DNA of 64,000 nt from Spiroplasma syrphidicola EA-1 (GTDB taxonomy: Bacteria; Bacillota_I; Bacilli_A; Mycoplasmatales; Mycoplasmataceae). The translations under genes and the position numbers were made by a program. The DNA lies in contig NC_021284.1 in the NCBI RefSeq assembly GCF_000400955.1, positions 496,001 to 560,000 of the forward strand, read 5' to 3'. How positions within the stretch are numbered: the first letter of the stretch is position 1; every line of letters begins with the position of its first letter. The notes beneath the pieces are model-generated. The model was not told the DNA's origin, did not search any database, and saw nothing but the letters and a program-made list of their open reading frames with translations. This document shows, in pieces, positions 30,246 through 42,310 of this stretch.

Positions 30246-30455
30246 TATAATAAAGATGTAAAACTAAAATAATTTTAGCTATTTTATTTTTTAGAGAGAT
30301 AAGATTTGGTGAAACTTATTACTTAAAATAGTTATTTTGACAAATTTTGGTTACAACTAAATAATAATAGTAAATAAGCGCATTAACTAAAAGATAATGA
30401 AATGGGATGGCACCGCGAGATAATCGTTCCTATTAATCTTTTAGTTTTTATTTTA
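30246..30455 (+). promoter_or_regulatory. T-box leader of hisS-aspS
   Basis: After a TATAAT box (30,246-30,251) the leader holds a stem I with a TTTGGTGAAAC distal loop (about 30,306), and the diagnostic T-box sequence GGGATGGCACCGCG (30,404-30,417). The terminator arms ACTAAAAGAT (30,386-30,395) and ATCTTTTAGT (30,436-30,445) are followed by TTTTT. An uncharged tRNA would pair with the T-box, favour the antiterminator and allow hisS-aspS transcription. I could not assign the specifier codon; neither a clear CAC/CAT (His) nor GAC/GAT (Asp) sits in an obvious loop. Confidence 0.88.
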
Positions 30456-30469
30456 AGGGAGGAAAAAAG

Positions 30470-31729
30470 ATGAAATTACAACGTCCACGGGGAACCGAAG
30501 ATATTTATTATGAAAATGCTAAAGAATTAACAGCCTTAGAATTAATTTTACGAAATATTGCTAGTCAATATAATTTTCATGAAATTAGAACACCAATTTT
30601 TGAGGGCAAAGATTTATTTGTTCGTTCAATTGGAACTGAAACCGATATTGTTAGTAAAGAAATGTTTGAATTATTAGATAAAAAAGAGCGAGAATTTGTC
30701 CTACGTCCAGAAGGAACGGTTCCAACAGTCCGTAGTATTATTGAAAATAAATTATATGGTAAATATGAATTACCGTTAAAATTATTTTATATCGGTAGTA
30801 TGTTTCGTTATGAACGTCCTCAACATGGTCGTTTACGCCAATTTAATCAATTTGGAACAGAAGTTGTAGGGGTTAAATCTTATTTATTAGATGTGGAAGT
30901 AATTCTCTTAGGATATAATCTGTTAAAACTAATAGGATTAGAACAAGTAACATTAAAATTAAACTGTCTAACTGATTCTGATAGTCGTCCTAAATACATC
31001 GCAGCGTTAAAAGAATTTTTAAGTAATGAAAAATTATGCGATGATTGTTTAACAAGAATAGTTAATAACCCCTTACGCGTCCTAGATTGTAAAATTGATC
31101 ATGACAAATTTATCTTAGCACCAAAAATTCATGAATACTTATCACCAGAAGAAGCAACTTATTTTAATAATATTCAAAATGTCTTAAATAAACTAGCAAT
31201 TCCTTTTGAACTTGATCATAAGCTAGTTCGAGGGCTTGATTATTATACTTCCCTTGTTTTTGAAATGACAACATTAGACGAAGAGGGGAAAGAATTAACA
31301 TTATTAGGTGGGGGTCGCTATGATCATTTAATTAATGAATTTGACCAACAATTAAATTATCCAGCCGTTGGTTTTGCGATGGGATTAGAACGAATTTTAT
31401 TAACGCTTGCTAAAAATGGAATTAAGTTAGCAACTGAAGATGAATTAGATGTCTATGTTATTGTTTTATCAGAACATGCCCGTTATTTTGCTAGTTCATT
31501 ATTACTATTATTACGTAGTAATGGCCTTTGTGCTGATACTGATTATTTAAATCGCGGTGTTAAAGCCCAATTTAAGTCTTCAGAGCGACTAAAAGCAAAA
31601 AATGTCATTATTATTGGGGATGAAGAATTGAAAAAAAATGTTGTTAAAATCAAAAATCAAGCAACAGGGAAAGAACATGAAGTTAAATTTGAAAAAATTA
31701 TTAATGTTTTAATGAAAGGAAAAGCTTAA
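30470..31729 (+). CDS. hisS: Histidyl-tRNA synthetase, 419 aa
   Basis: Attaches histidine to tRNA-His using ATP; class II synthetase. Visible are the N-terminal RGTEDIY, motif 2 (FRYERPQHGRLRQF), the LVRGLDYYTSLVFE histidine-binding loop and motif 3 (GFAMGLERILL). Length is normal. The ribosome site AAGGGAGGAAAAAAG is strong. It is controlled by the T-box before it and is separated from aspS by 2 nt. Confidence 0.98.
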   Translation: MKLQRPRGTEDIYYENAKELTALELILRNIASQYNFHEIRTPIFEGKDLFVRSIGTETDIVSKEMFELLDKKEREFVLRPEGTVPTVRSIIENKLYGKYELPLKLFYIGSMFRYERPQHGRLRQFNQFGTEVVGVKSYLLDVEVILLGYNLLKLIGLEQVTLKLNCLTDSDSRPKYIAALKEFLSNEKLCDDCLTRIVNNPLRVLDCKIDHDKFILAPKIHEYLSPEEATYFNNIQNVLNKLAIPFELDHKLVRGLDYYTSLVFEMTTLDEEGKELTLLGGGRYDHLINEFDQQLNYPAVGFAMGLERILLTLAKNGIKLATEDELDVYVIVLSEHARYFASSLLLLLRSNGLCADTDYLNRGVKAQFKSSERLKAKNVIIIGDEELKKNVVKIKNQATGKEHEVKFEKIINVLMKGKA

Positions 31730-31731
31730 AA

Positions 31732-33474
<1,743 letters not shown>

Positions 33475-33577
33475 GATAAAATTGAATTAATTGCCGTGAA
33501 ATCACGATTTATGGCTAAAATATGTTAAAATTAATGAGAAAAAAAGTTTTTATTAAGTAAAAGGTAGGTGAAAGAAA

Positions 33578-33793
33578 ATGCCATGATGAGCAGGATTAAT
33601 AATTGGGATTGGAGCTCTTATTTTAGGAGGAGTTCTAGGATTTATTATTACAAAAAAAATTGTGCAAAAACAATTACGTGATAATCCACCAATTACAGAA
33701 AAACAAATTCGTGCAATGTATATGCAAATGGGGCGTAAACCTTCAGAAGCAGATATTAAAAAAGTCATGAATTCAATGAAAAAAGCGAAATAA
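33578..33793 (+). CDS. UPF0154 (YneF-like) membrane protein, 71 aa
   Basis: An N-terminal transmembrane helix (LIIGIGALILGGVLGFII) is followed by KKIVQKQLRDNPPITEKQIRAMYMQMGRKPSE in outline, the signature of the UPF0154 family found throughout Firmicutes and Mollicutes. Length is normal. AGGTAGGTG precedes the ATG; residues 3-4 are TGA-encoded Trp. Function unknown. Confidence 0.93.
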
Positions 33794-33817
33794 AGTATTT
33801 GTTAAAAATACTTTTTT
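33793..33817 (+). terminator. Intrinsic terminator
   Basis: AAGTATTT pairs with AAATACTT, followed by TTTTTATT. Confidence 0.85.
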
Positions 33818-33854
33818 ATTAAGAAGATAATATATAAGGAATAAGGTTGACATA

Positions 33855-35408
33855 ATGGAACAAGAGCAGCAAATTGATTGATATCAATTAATTGAAATTC
33901 AAAGGAAATTAATTGCTAAAACAGAAAAGAAGCAAGATGAAGTTATTAAAATTAAAAAAGAATTAGGGCTACAAAAGCGCTTAGATCTTAAGCATTTAAA
34001 ACAAGAATTTATTAATAATGAACTATTAAAAAGTGAGTTTCTAAAAACCAAAGAGCTAATTATTAACGAATATCAAACAAAAATTAAGAGTTTGAACCAG
34101 CAACTTGATAGTTTAATTATAGAAAATCAGGATCAGTATGCTAAATTAGGTAGTTTACAACATAACCCAGGAGCAAGAACATTAAAAAAACAATATCAAG
34201 CTGAGTTAAAAAGTTTGCAAAAAAGTAAACCAGTAACAGAAGAAAAGCAAAATTATGAACTTTATTGTGCTAGTGTTACTCTTCAAAAATCTAAAATAAA
34301 AAATCTTAGCCCTGCAATTACGAAAAAAAACTATATCTTAAGTTTTGCGATAATTCCAATTTTAGTTTTAATAGGTTTTTTAACAACTTTCTTATTTTAT
34401 TTACCTCATTCATTAAATCAAGGTTGAGGCTTTAGTTGAATTAATATTAGTTACTTAGGAGCTTTTATTTTAATCTTCTTGTTATTAATAATTGGTATTT
34501 TATATACGATTTTATTAGTTAAAGATAGTGCCAAAATGCTAGTTGTTGATCGTGAGACTAGTTATTGAAAAAGTGCTTTTACTGGTTTTATTGCTAATTT
34601 TTTTGATACATTAGGGATCGGATCATTTGCTATTTCAGTCGTAATGTTAAATAATTTTAAAATCTCAAAAGATAGTAAAAAATTGCCTGGAATTTTAAAT
34701 GTTGGTTGTACCATTCCTGTTATTTTTGAAGCAATAATTTTTATGACAGCTGTTAAAGTTGATATTACAACTTTAGTTGTTTTAATTGTTGCTTCAATAT
34801 TAGGGGCTTATTTAGGGGCAGCAATTGCTAATAAAATTAATGCCCGTATTATGAAATTAGTAATTGGTGGCTGTTTATTAGTTATTGCGATTTTAATGAT
34901 TTTATCGCAACCCGGAGTTGATGTTTTAACTGGCTTAAATGGAAATTCAACAACATTATTACAACCCGGAGCATGATGAAAATTACCAGTAACAGCAATT
35001 ATTTATGTAGGATTAGGAATTCTGATGTCATTAGGGATTGGTTTTTATGCTCCGGCGATGGCTGTTATTGCTATGATGGGAATGGATATTACTGTAGCAT
35101 TTCCGGTTATGATGGGAGCCTGTGCCTTTCTAATTCCAGTTGGGGCAACAAAATTTATAAAGGATAAAAATTATTCTCCTAAAATTGCCGGAGCAATGGC
35201 CGTTGGAGGAGTAGTTGGTGTTATTAGTGCTTTCTTATTAGTTTTTATTGGAATTAAAATTGGTTTAGGATTAAGCGATAGTGAATTTTTGACTTGATTT
35301 AAATGAATTGTGATTGCGATTAGTATTTATACTAGTGGTATGTTATTTTATGAATTTGGAAAAGAAACAATTCGCTTACAAAACCAAAAAAAGGTAGATG
35401 TTTTTTAA
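33855..35408 (+). CDS. TauE/SafE-like permease with N-terminal coiled-coil domain, 517 aa
   Basis: Residues 1-145 are a charged, helical cytoplasmic domain (EKKQDEVIKIKKELGLQKR and later coils). Residues 165-500 carry about nine hydrophobic segments matching the TauE/SafE/YfcA family of anion or sulfur-compound exporters, with internal repeat GFIANFFDTLGIGSF near 242 and GIGFYAPAMAVIAMMG near 395. The usual family length is about 250-300 residues, so the extra domain is unusual. Weak ribosome site AAGG. Substrate not predictable. Confidence 0.85.
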
Positions 35409-35440
35409 TTAAAACTATTATTAAATTAAAGATATATTTA

Positions 35441-35726
35441 TGTAAAACTATAAAAAATAAGATATAATTAACTTACGATTTATTGAGTTTAAGTGTAAGT
35501 TTTCAAAAAGTATAATTCTAATTATTTAAATTATTTTAAATATAAAAATTACCAGCGTAAAATCAAAGATATTGTTTATGGTGTGAAAAGGAGTATTTAA
35601 AAGAGTTAGAAGATTAGAATTATTTTTTATTAATTTTTAAAGTATTTAAATTAATGAAAAAATTATTTTCAAATCTTCAGAATAAGTTTGTTAATTTTTC
35701 CTTGTTTAAACAAAGGAGGAAAACAA
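35441..35726 (+). promoter_or_regulatory. Long structured leader before the ABC transporter
   Basis: TGTAAA (35,441) and TATAAT (35,463-35,468) are a plausible promoter. The 250-nt leader contains an inverted repeat AACTTAC/GTAAGTT (about 35,470-35,500) and a long-range pair AATTCTAAT (35,513 region) with ATTAGAATT (35,610 region) followed by ATTTTTTAT, like a terminator. Just before the start, CCTTGTTT and AAACAAAGG can pair and partly cover the ribosome site. A small frame at 35,654 (MKKLFSNLQNKFVNFSLF...) overlaps the gene start. A cis-regulatory RNA is likely; class unknown. Confidence 0.5.
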
Positions 35727-36449
35727 ATGTTACCAATTATTGAAGTTAAAAACTTATCTAAAAGTTATCAAAAAAAAGAAGTTTTAAAAAATCTTAATGT
35801 CCAGATTTATCCTGGTGATCGTGTGGCAATTTTAGGAGCTAATGGCTGTGGAAAAACAACTTTTGTTGAAATGATTTCCAATTTTTTAAAACCGACAGCT
35901 GGAGAAATTATTATTAATTTGGATAGTAATATTAAAAAAGATGTTGGAATTCAATTTCAAGAAGGATATTGGCCAATTGGAATTCGAATTAAAGATATGA
36001 TTAAGTTTTACCGTAAGGTTTATGAAAATTTTTCCCCAGCTTATGAAAAGATGCTTGAGGAAGTTTTTGAATTAGACAAAATTAAAAATACTAATTTACA
36101 AAAATTATCAGGAGGACAAAAACAGCGGTTTAATGCAATGCTAGCAGTTATTAACAATCCAAAAATTGTTATTTTAGATGAATTAACAACAGGGCTGGAT
36201 ATTGAATTACAGTATAAAATTTTAAATTTTTTCAATGAATATACTATTAACAATAATAAAACTTTGTTAATTGTTTCCCATCATCCTGAAGAGGTAGAAA
36301 TGTTATGCAATCGGATCTTATTGTTTGGGAATAAATCAATTTTGTTAGATTGCCCAATTAAGGAAGTAAAAAATAAATTTGGCTCAATTCGAAATTTAAT
36401 GAATTTATATTTTAAAGGAGAAATAAAACATGAAAACTACTCCAAATAA
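35727..36449 (+). CDS. ABC transporter ATP-binding protein, 240 aa
   Basis: Energises a transport or export step with the permease encoded next. Walker A GANGCGKTT is at residues 37-45, the signature LSGGQKQRFNA near 128, Walker B IVILDELTTGLD near 147 and the switch His in VSHHPEE near 187. The start is placed after AAAGGAGG; an upstream in-frame ATT/ATG-less stretch is not used. Its 3' end overlaps the permease gene by 20 nt. It resembles drug or lantibiotic exporters (CcmA type). Confidence 0.95.
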   Translation: MLPIIEVKNLSKSYQKKEVLKNLNVQIYPGDRVAILGANGCGKTTFVEMISNFLKPTAGEIIINLDSNIKKDVGIQFQEGYWPIGIRIKDMIKFYRKVYENFSPAYEKMLEEVFELDKIKNTNLQKLSGGQKQRFNAMLAVINNPKIVILDELTTGLDIELQYKILNFFNEYTINNNKTLLIVSHHPEEVEMLCNRILLFGNKSILLDCPIKEVKNKFGSIRNLMNLYFKGEIKHENYSK

Positions 36450-37299
36450 AAATATAAATTTCAAATCTAATTTTTCAATTTTTACGGAATTAATACTATT
36501 AATAAATAAATCATTTTTCCGTGAAAAACGGGGTCCAATTTTTATTTTTATAGTTTCAACGATTTTTTTAGTTGTCTTTTACTATATTTTTAATAATTTT
36601 CAAGAATCTGGTGGTGGGACAAAAATTAAAACATTATTGCTTTTTATTTATATGCTATTACCAGCTTTAAGTATTATTGTGTCATTATCAACAACCTTAG
36701 TTGATTGAAAAAAATCTGTTTTTTTAAAACGGATTGATGCAACAGGAGTTAAAAAATCAACATTTTTAGTTTTACTAGCGTTATTTTATTTATTTTTAGG
36801 AATTATCGGATTCTTTTTTGAAATGCTATTTGGTGTAATGATAGCCACTAATGATTTTATTGCTGTTTTTAAAAATATTAATTGAGGTTATTTAATGTTG
36901 GCCTTGATGTTAACAATTTTACTATCAATTGCAATTGCCTTTTTGCTTGGGGGAATTTTTAGTAATGAAGGAATAACTAATTCAATTGCAATAATTATAT
37001 ATATCTTAACTCTTTTATTATCAGGGGTCTTGATTTATCCCCCAACAATTAGTTTTGACTTTGGAGTTAGAGTATTAACTTATTTTATTCCTCATAAATA
37101 TCCAATTTTTCTATTTTACTATGCTATCACTGGAACTAACTGAGAAGCGCAATTTAATACTGGTATAGGGGTTTCACTTGGTGAAAGAACAGAATATTAT
37201 CATCATTTTACTAGTACTTGGCAACCAATAGTAGCTAGTATTTTATTGTTAGCTGTATTTATTGGGGCAACTAAATTTTTATTTAAATGAAATATTTAA
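36430..37299 (+). CDS. ABC transporter permease, 289 aa
   Basis: Six hydrophobic segments are visible (about residues 38-58, 75-95, 118-145, 155-180, 192-212, 262-282), the ABC-2 permease layout. It overlaps the ATPase gene by 20 nt and completes the transporter. Several Trp are encoded by TGA. Substrate unknown; export is more likely than import as no binding-protein gene is near. Confidence 0.88.
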
Positions 37300-37345
37300 T
37301 TGTCTTTTAAAATTGAACTATTAGTAATGAAAATAAAAATATTTT

Positions 37346-37402
37346 AAAGTATTTGGTCCTTATCATTTTAACGCAAGTAATGTAGGACTGAATACTTTTT
37401 TT
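37346..37402 (+). terminator. Intrinsic terminator with long stem
   Basis: AAGTATT and GGTCCT (37,347-37,360) pair with AGGAC (37,384) and AATACTT (37,391-37,397), followed by a T-run. Confidence 0.82.
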
Positions 37403-37418
37403 CTGCTTTAAATCGTAG

Positions 37419-37424
37419 TATAAT
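37419..37424 (+). promoter_or_regulatory. Probable -10 box
   Basis: TATAAT in CGTAGTATAATTAATATG, 40 nt before the 37,464 gene. Confidence 0.55.
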
Positions 37425-37463
37425 TAATATGAAAATGATAATAATAGAAAGTAGGGGTTATTA

Positions 37464-38465
37464 ATGGAAAACAAAAAACAATTTAATTATTGAGAAGAAG
37501 ATGAAAATGATTCATCATATATTGATCCTACTAAAAGACCTACTTCAATTGAAAAAAATAAATTAGATATTGATGATTACTGAATTAAAGTTGAAAGAAA
37601 AAAACCATCTGAATCAGCAGTAAGTTTAGGTCAAAAAATTGATCAAGATGAAGAATTAGAACAATTGGATGATATGAATCTTAATAATAATGCTAAATTT
37701 TCAAATGATGAATCACGTCCTTTATTTAATGCGAATGAGTTACAGAATCGTTGAAATAATGTTAAAAATAATGTTGTGCAAGAAAAAATGGCGACTTTAA
37801 GAGAACGTGCTCAAGAACCATTAGTAACCGGAAAAAGAAAATATAGTTTTTTTATTCCTGATTCATTAGATGATTTAGTTAAAAAGCCAGAAATTGTTCT
37901 TGATGCTACGCCACGAGCAGGAGATTTTAATGTCCCTTTTCAAGGATATAATAGTCATGGTAGCCAAAATAGTTTGCCAATTCAAGAAGATGAAACTGTT
38001 GAGTTAAAACCTTTTGATTTAGATCATGAACAAGAAGATGAAATTAAATTTAATAATGATTTTGATTTTACTGATGTTAATAATGACTTTGAAATTACTG
38101 AAAGTACAACAAACGAAGAAAATGATTATGATCAATTAGATTTACCGCTAGATGAACCCGAAGAGAATCTTTCGGTTAATTCATTTTTAAATCGTGTTCG
38201 AAATAATATTGCTGCTAGTAAAAAAGAAGCTATTTTTATTAACGATGAAGATGTTTTAGATCCAAATAATCTGACAACAGCACAACGATTACGCCTATTA
38301 AAAGCTGCTAATGATCCAAATAATAAAGAACGAGAATTATTGTTGAAAATGAAACTTAATAGCACAAATGGAATAGGGACACTTGGCCAAGTTGTAAAAG
38401 AACGTTTACAACAAGTTAACTCTGGAAAAATAGAATTAGTTGAAGATAATAATGATGAATCATAA
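37464..38465 (+). CDS. Hypothetical acidic protein, 333 aa
   Basis: No family recognised. Largely disordered-looking and acidic (Asp/Glu/Asn-rich; for example DLDHEQEDEIKFNNDFDFTD), with a more ordered C-terminal region around residues 240-310 (SFLNRVRNNIAAS, LTTAQRLRLLKAA). No signal peptide or membrane segment. GTAGGGG precedes the ATG. It is followed 23 nt later by a membrane-protein gene, with which it may be paired. Probably Spiroplasma-specific. Confidence 0.78.
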
Positions 38466-38488
38466 AAAATATTAGGAGGATAAAGAAA

Positions 38489-39274
38489 ATGTTTTTAGGC
38501 AGTAATAATTTTACGTTTATTTTAATTGCAGTTTTATTTTTATTTCATCTCATTTTTATTTTTTATATTTGATTAATGTATCGTAATATTATTATGCCAA
38601 CTGAATTTCACAATAATAATTCCAATAATAAAATGCAAGCGATTGAAATTGGGGAAAAATATTTATTACAAAATAATATTACAGCTTTAGAATTAAAATA
38701 TAATCTTAAAAATTATTCAATCGATAAAATTTATCAAAACAAAATTCTTTTGATTAATGATTTATCAGTTAATAATGTAAATTTATCTTTAACAGGATTA
38801 GGATTAGATTATGTTTTAGGAAAAGTTTTTTTTGGATCAGAATTATTTAAAAAAAATTCAACAATAAAATCAATTCGCTTTTGATTATTTCAAGCACCAA
38901 AGTTATTTTTATTTTTATTTTATTTTTTTATTTTATTAAATATTATTTTTGTAGTAGTTGTTAATCTTAAACCAAGTATTTTAGATAATGAAATAATAAA
39001 TATTATTAATAAGTATCAATTATTTAGTTTGTTTCCAATTTTAATGGGAGGATTATATTTAGTTTGTCTTGCAATGAGCCCTAAGTTAAAAGAAAATTTA
39101 GAAAATCTTTATGAAAGTAAAATGAAAAAATTTGTGCGAGAAGAGTTTCCAGATTTTTTCGGGGATTGACTTAATGCTCGATTATATGCTCGTAGTAATC
39201 GTTTTACTTACTTAGTTGGTTATAATTTTATCTTTAAACATAATTATAAATATACCGGACCATTTGGTTTATAA
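38489..39274 (+). CDS. Hypothetical membrane protein, 261 aa
   Basis: A hydrophobic segment at residues 8-30 and two more at about 135-160 and 180-200. The long cytosolic loop (residues 35-130) and the C-terminal tail hold no motif I can name; no HExxH metalloprotease motif is seen. AGGAGGATAAAG is a strong ribosome site. It sits between the 37,464 gene and dinB, 12 nt before the latter, so the three are probably one operon. Confidence 0.8.
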
Positions 39275-39286
39275 AAAGGAGAGAAG

Positions 39287-40537
39287 ATGAAAGTTATTTT
39301 TCATATTGATATGAATAGTTTTTTTGCTAGTTGTCATGAAGCAATCACGCCGGAATTTCGTGGTAAACCGCTTGTTGTTTCTTCACCATCGCGACGAGCA
39401 ATTGTTTCAACAGCTAATTATCCCGCTCGTGAATTTGGAATTAATAGTGCAATGCCATTATATAAAGCAAAAGAATTATGTAAAGAGTTAATTGTGGTTG
39501 ATCATGATTTTAATTTGTATGTAAATTTTGCCCAAAGGCTTTTTGATTTTATTTGTGAAAACTACACAACTAAAATTGAAGTAGCATCAATTGATGAATG
39601 TTATATTGATGTAACAGAGATTTATCGGAAATATCAGAGTGCGATGAATTTAGCACAAGATATGCAAAAAAGAGTTTTTAAAGAATTGGGTTTACCAAAT
39701 AGTATTGGAATTTCATATAATAAGTCTTTAGCTAAAATTGGGAGTGATTTTAAAAAACCAATGGGAATAACTTTAATTAAAAGGGAAGATGTTCCCAAAA
39801 TAATTCATCCTTTGGCTGTCACAAAATTATTTGGGATTGGTAGACAGACTGCATCCCAATTAGAAAAATTAGAAATTTATACAATAGGGGACTTGGCCCA
39901 TTATCAAGATGTTGATTTTTTAGAAAAAATAATTGGTAATAATGCTCATAGCTTAATTGCCAAAGCCCAAGGCAAAGGGAGCGATGAATTAAAATATGAT
40001 AATAATGGTTTAAAATCAATTGCTAATGAAACAACACTTGAATATGATTTGAGTGATTATGAAGAAATTAAAGAAAAAATATTTTTATTGGCAAAACATG
40101 TTTGTCAGCGTGCCCGTAAACGAACTTTAATCGGGAATGTTATATATGTGACACTAAAATATAGTAATCATCAACGTCATTCAAAACAAATAAAGTTATC
40201 AACATATACTTGCGATGATGATAAAGTTTATTCAATTGCGATTAGTCTCTTTGAAAAATTATGAAATGGGGAAGGAATTCGCTTAATTGGCGTTGGCATC
40301 AAAGGAATTATTAGTAAATATGATTTAAAAGAACAACTTAGTCTTAATAATTTTGCAACAGCAAGTCCCTTATCCGAAACTAACAAATTAATAAATAATT
40401 TAAATAAAAAATACCAAAAAGATTTATTGATGACAGGGGAAAAACTAGAAGAAATGAAATATATTTTACAACAACAAACTAAATATATTCAATCAGATAG
40501 CCGAACATTGGATGATACAAAGAAAAAAAGGAGATAA
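39287..40537 (+). CDS. dinB: DNA polymerase IV (Y family), 416 aa
   Basis: Translesion DNA synthesis opposite damaged bases. Catalytic acidic residues are Asp8 (FHIDMNSFFAS), Asp103 and Glu104 (VASIDECYID). NSIGISYNKSLAKIGSDFKKP and KLFGIGRQTASQLEKLEI (helix-hairpin-helix) follow in family order, with a little-finger domain after residue 235. Length is somewhat above the usual 350 because of a C-terminal helical tail. AAGGAGAGAAG precedes the start. TGA as Trp is needed to reach the end. Confidence 0.96.
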
Positions 40538-40541
40538 TGTT

Positions 40542-41177
40542 ATGAATAAAAAAATAATATTGCCAGATGAAAAAATAAAAAAACCAACAAATATTGAGGG
40601 TATTTATTTAATTAAAAATTATATTAGTAATAAAAATATTACGATTGGTGACTATACATATTATCATTGTGACAATGAACAAGAAGCAATTGAATTTCAA
40701 AATAAAAATATTCGCTATCATTTCCCTAATTTTTTTAATGATAATTTAGTTATAGGTAAATTTTGTTCAATTGCAAAAGAAACAATTTTTTTGATGAATG
40801 GAGCTAATCATAATTATAATGCCATTTCAAGTTATCCATTTTATTTATACGCCAACGATGAAGAATTTAAACAACAAATGCTAACACAATTACCTAATCG
40901 TGGTGATACAGTTATTGGAAATGATGTTTGAATTGGCTATCAAGCCACTATTATGCCAGGGATAAAAATTGGCAATGGGGCAGTAATTGGAACTAAAAGT
41001 GTTGTAACAAAAAATGTTCCCCCTTATGCAATTGTTGCAGGTAATCCCGCCAAAATTATCAAATATCGTTTTGATCAATCAAAAATTATTGAATTAGAAA
41101 AAATGCAATGATGAAATTGAACAAAAGAAGAAATTATTAATAAAATTGATCTAATTTGTTTAAATAATTCTTTTTAA
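40542..41177 (+). CDS. Xenobiotic (Vat/CatB-type) acetyltransferase, 211 aa
   Basis: Transfers acetyl from acetyl-CoA to a hydroxyl group; relatives inactivate streptogramin A or chloramphenicol. The catalytic-histidine loop is visible as FLMNGANHNYNAISSYPF, and the hexapeptide-repeat left-handed helix as [32 protein letters not shown] in outline (residues 125-165), ending in the family's AIVAGNPAKIIKYRF. Length is typical. The start after AAAGGAGATAATG is chosen over an upstream in-frame codon. The substrate cannot be told; resistance is not implied. Confidence 0.92.
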
Positions 41178-41200
41178 ATGTTTTTTATTTATAACTTTGA

Positions 41201-41206
41201 TATAAT
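41201..41206 (+). promoter_or_regulatory. Probable -10 box
   Basis: TATAAT in ACTTTGATATAATCAAATT, 25 nt before the 41,232 gene. Confidence 0.55.
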
Positions 41207-41231
41207 CAAATTAGAAAAAAGGAGAATTATT

Positions 41232-41921
41232 ATGGCTAAGACACCAACTTTTTGCTCTGTACACTTAAAAATACATGTTTGTCCTTTAAATAATAAAAAG
41301 GCGATTGCCTCAGCTAATGAAACAAAAATTAAAGAAAAAATGTCAAGAATGTTAAATCCAACTAGTAGTCAACCGCCTGAACCTAATAAACAAGAAGCAG
41401 AAAAGGGGACTATTCAGTTTTTATTAGCAAATGCTAAGAAAAAAAATAATGCGATAAAACATAATTTAGGACTCGATGAAGAAGAAAAAATGTCAGAAGG
41501 GGTATCAGAAACAGATATTAAATCAAAAATGGCGAAATTGAGAGCTAATATTGGACTAAATGAAACAGCAATTACCCCTACTCCAAATTCTGAAATGGCA
41601 TTAGATTCACAATTAGAAAGCTATTCAAATATAATTGAAGAAAATACCTCACCTAATGTTAATAATGAAACTATTGATGTCAATTCAGAACAGCCAAAAC
41701 AAAAAGGACAGCGTAAAAATGGTCAAAAAAAGGTCGTTTCAGCTGCATCGAAACAAAAAAATGTGGATAATACTCAATTGGATGCTAATAAAATACCAGA
41801 AATAACTGATAATATTAATGGTGAAGAAAAAACAATTGTTTTAACCAAGACTGAAGTAGAAGAAATGATCGCAAAAGCTGTTGAAGCAGCGCTAAAAAAA
41901 AGCGAGAAAAATAAGAAATAA
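41232..41921 (+). CDS. Hypothetical low-complexity protein, 229 aa
   Basis: Begins MAKTPTFCSVHLKIHVCPLNN with a possible CxxH...C metal site, then runs of Asn/Lys/Glu/Pro with no stable-looking domain until a C-terminal helix (TKTEVEEMIAKAVEAALKKSEKNKK region). AAAGGAGAATT precedes the start. No family recognised. Two short helical segments (TKIKEKMSRML, TDIKSKMAKLRANIGL) look like repeats of one motif. Confidence 0.72.
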   Translation: MAKTPTFCSVHLKIHVCPLNNKKAIASANETKIKEKMSRMLNPTSSQPPEPNKQEAEKGTIQFLLANAKKKNNAIKHNLGLDEEEKMSEGVSETDIKSKMAKLRANIGLNETAITPTPNSEMALDSQLESYSNIIEENTSPNVNNETIDVNSEQPKQKGQRKNGQKKVVSAASKQKNVDNTQLDANKIPEITDNINGEEKTIVLTKTEVEEMIAKAVEAALKKSEKNKK

Positions 41922-41960
41922 TAAGTTAAATAAGAATAAAGGATATTTAACTTATTATTT
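41920..41960 (+). terminator. Intrinsic terminator
   Basis: AATAAGTTAAAT (41,920-41,931) pairs with ATTTAACTTATT (41,945-41,956), followed by ATTTTAT. Confidence 0.78.
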
Positions 41961-42310
41961 TATATATGTATTCTATAATATAGACTAATATAATATATTG
42001 GAAAAATATTTTATTTTTTAAAAAATAAATAATAATTATTGTATTATTTTTAATTTGATGTAATATTAGGGTATGGAAAATAATTTTTCCTAAAATTTTA
42101 ACTTTTAAAGAAAATATTATATTAAATAAATAAAAGCTTCATTACTATCTCTCCCCTTTTTAGTTTTAAAATATCTCTTTACTTTTCTTTTATTTAATAT
42201 TTAAAATAATTATAAATTTTTTTCCTCATTATTAAATATAGTGTAATATTTTCTTTTCTGAATTATCAAATAAAAACAGTATTGTATAATACTGTTTTTA
42301 TTATATTTTT
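41961..42310. other. A+T-rich intergenic region between converging genes
   Basis: No reading frame with a ribosome site is visible. The only structures are a bidirectional terminator at 42,272-42,303 and several T/A runs. Confidence 0.7.
42272..42303 (-). terminator. Bidirectional intrinsic terminator
   Basis: AAAAACAGTATT (42,272-42,283) pairs with AATACTGTTTTT (42,288-42,299), with T-runs on either strand. It ends the minus-strand operon stopping at 42,311. Confidence 0.85.

Noticed and set aside
33553-33768. Minus-strand frame of 71 residues
   Set aside because: Antisense to the UPF0154 gene, which has a strong family signature and ribosome site.
35654-35750. Leader peptide MKKLFSNLQNKFVNFSLF...
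   Set aside because: Possible, but it has no clear ribosome site and runs into the transporter gene; kept only as a remark on the leader.
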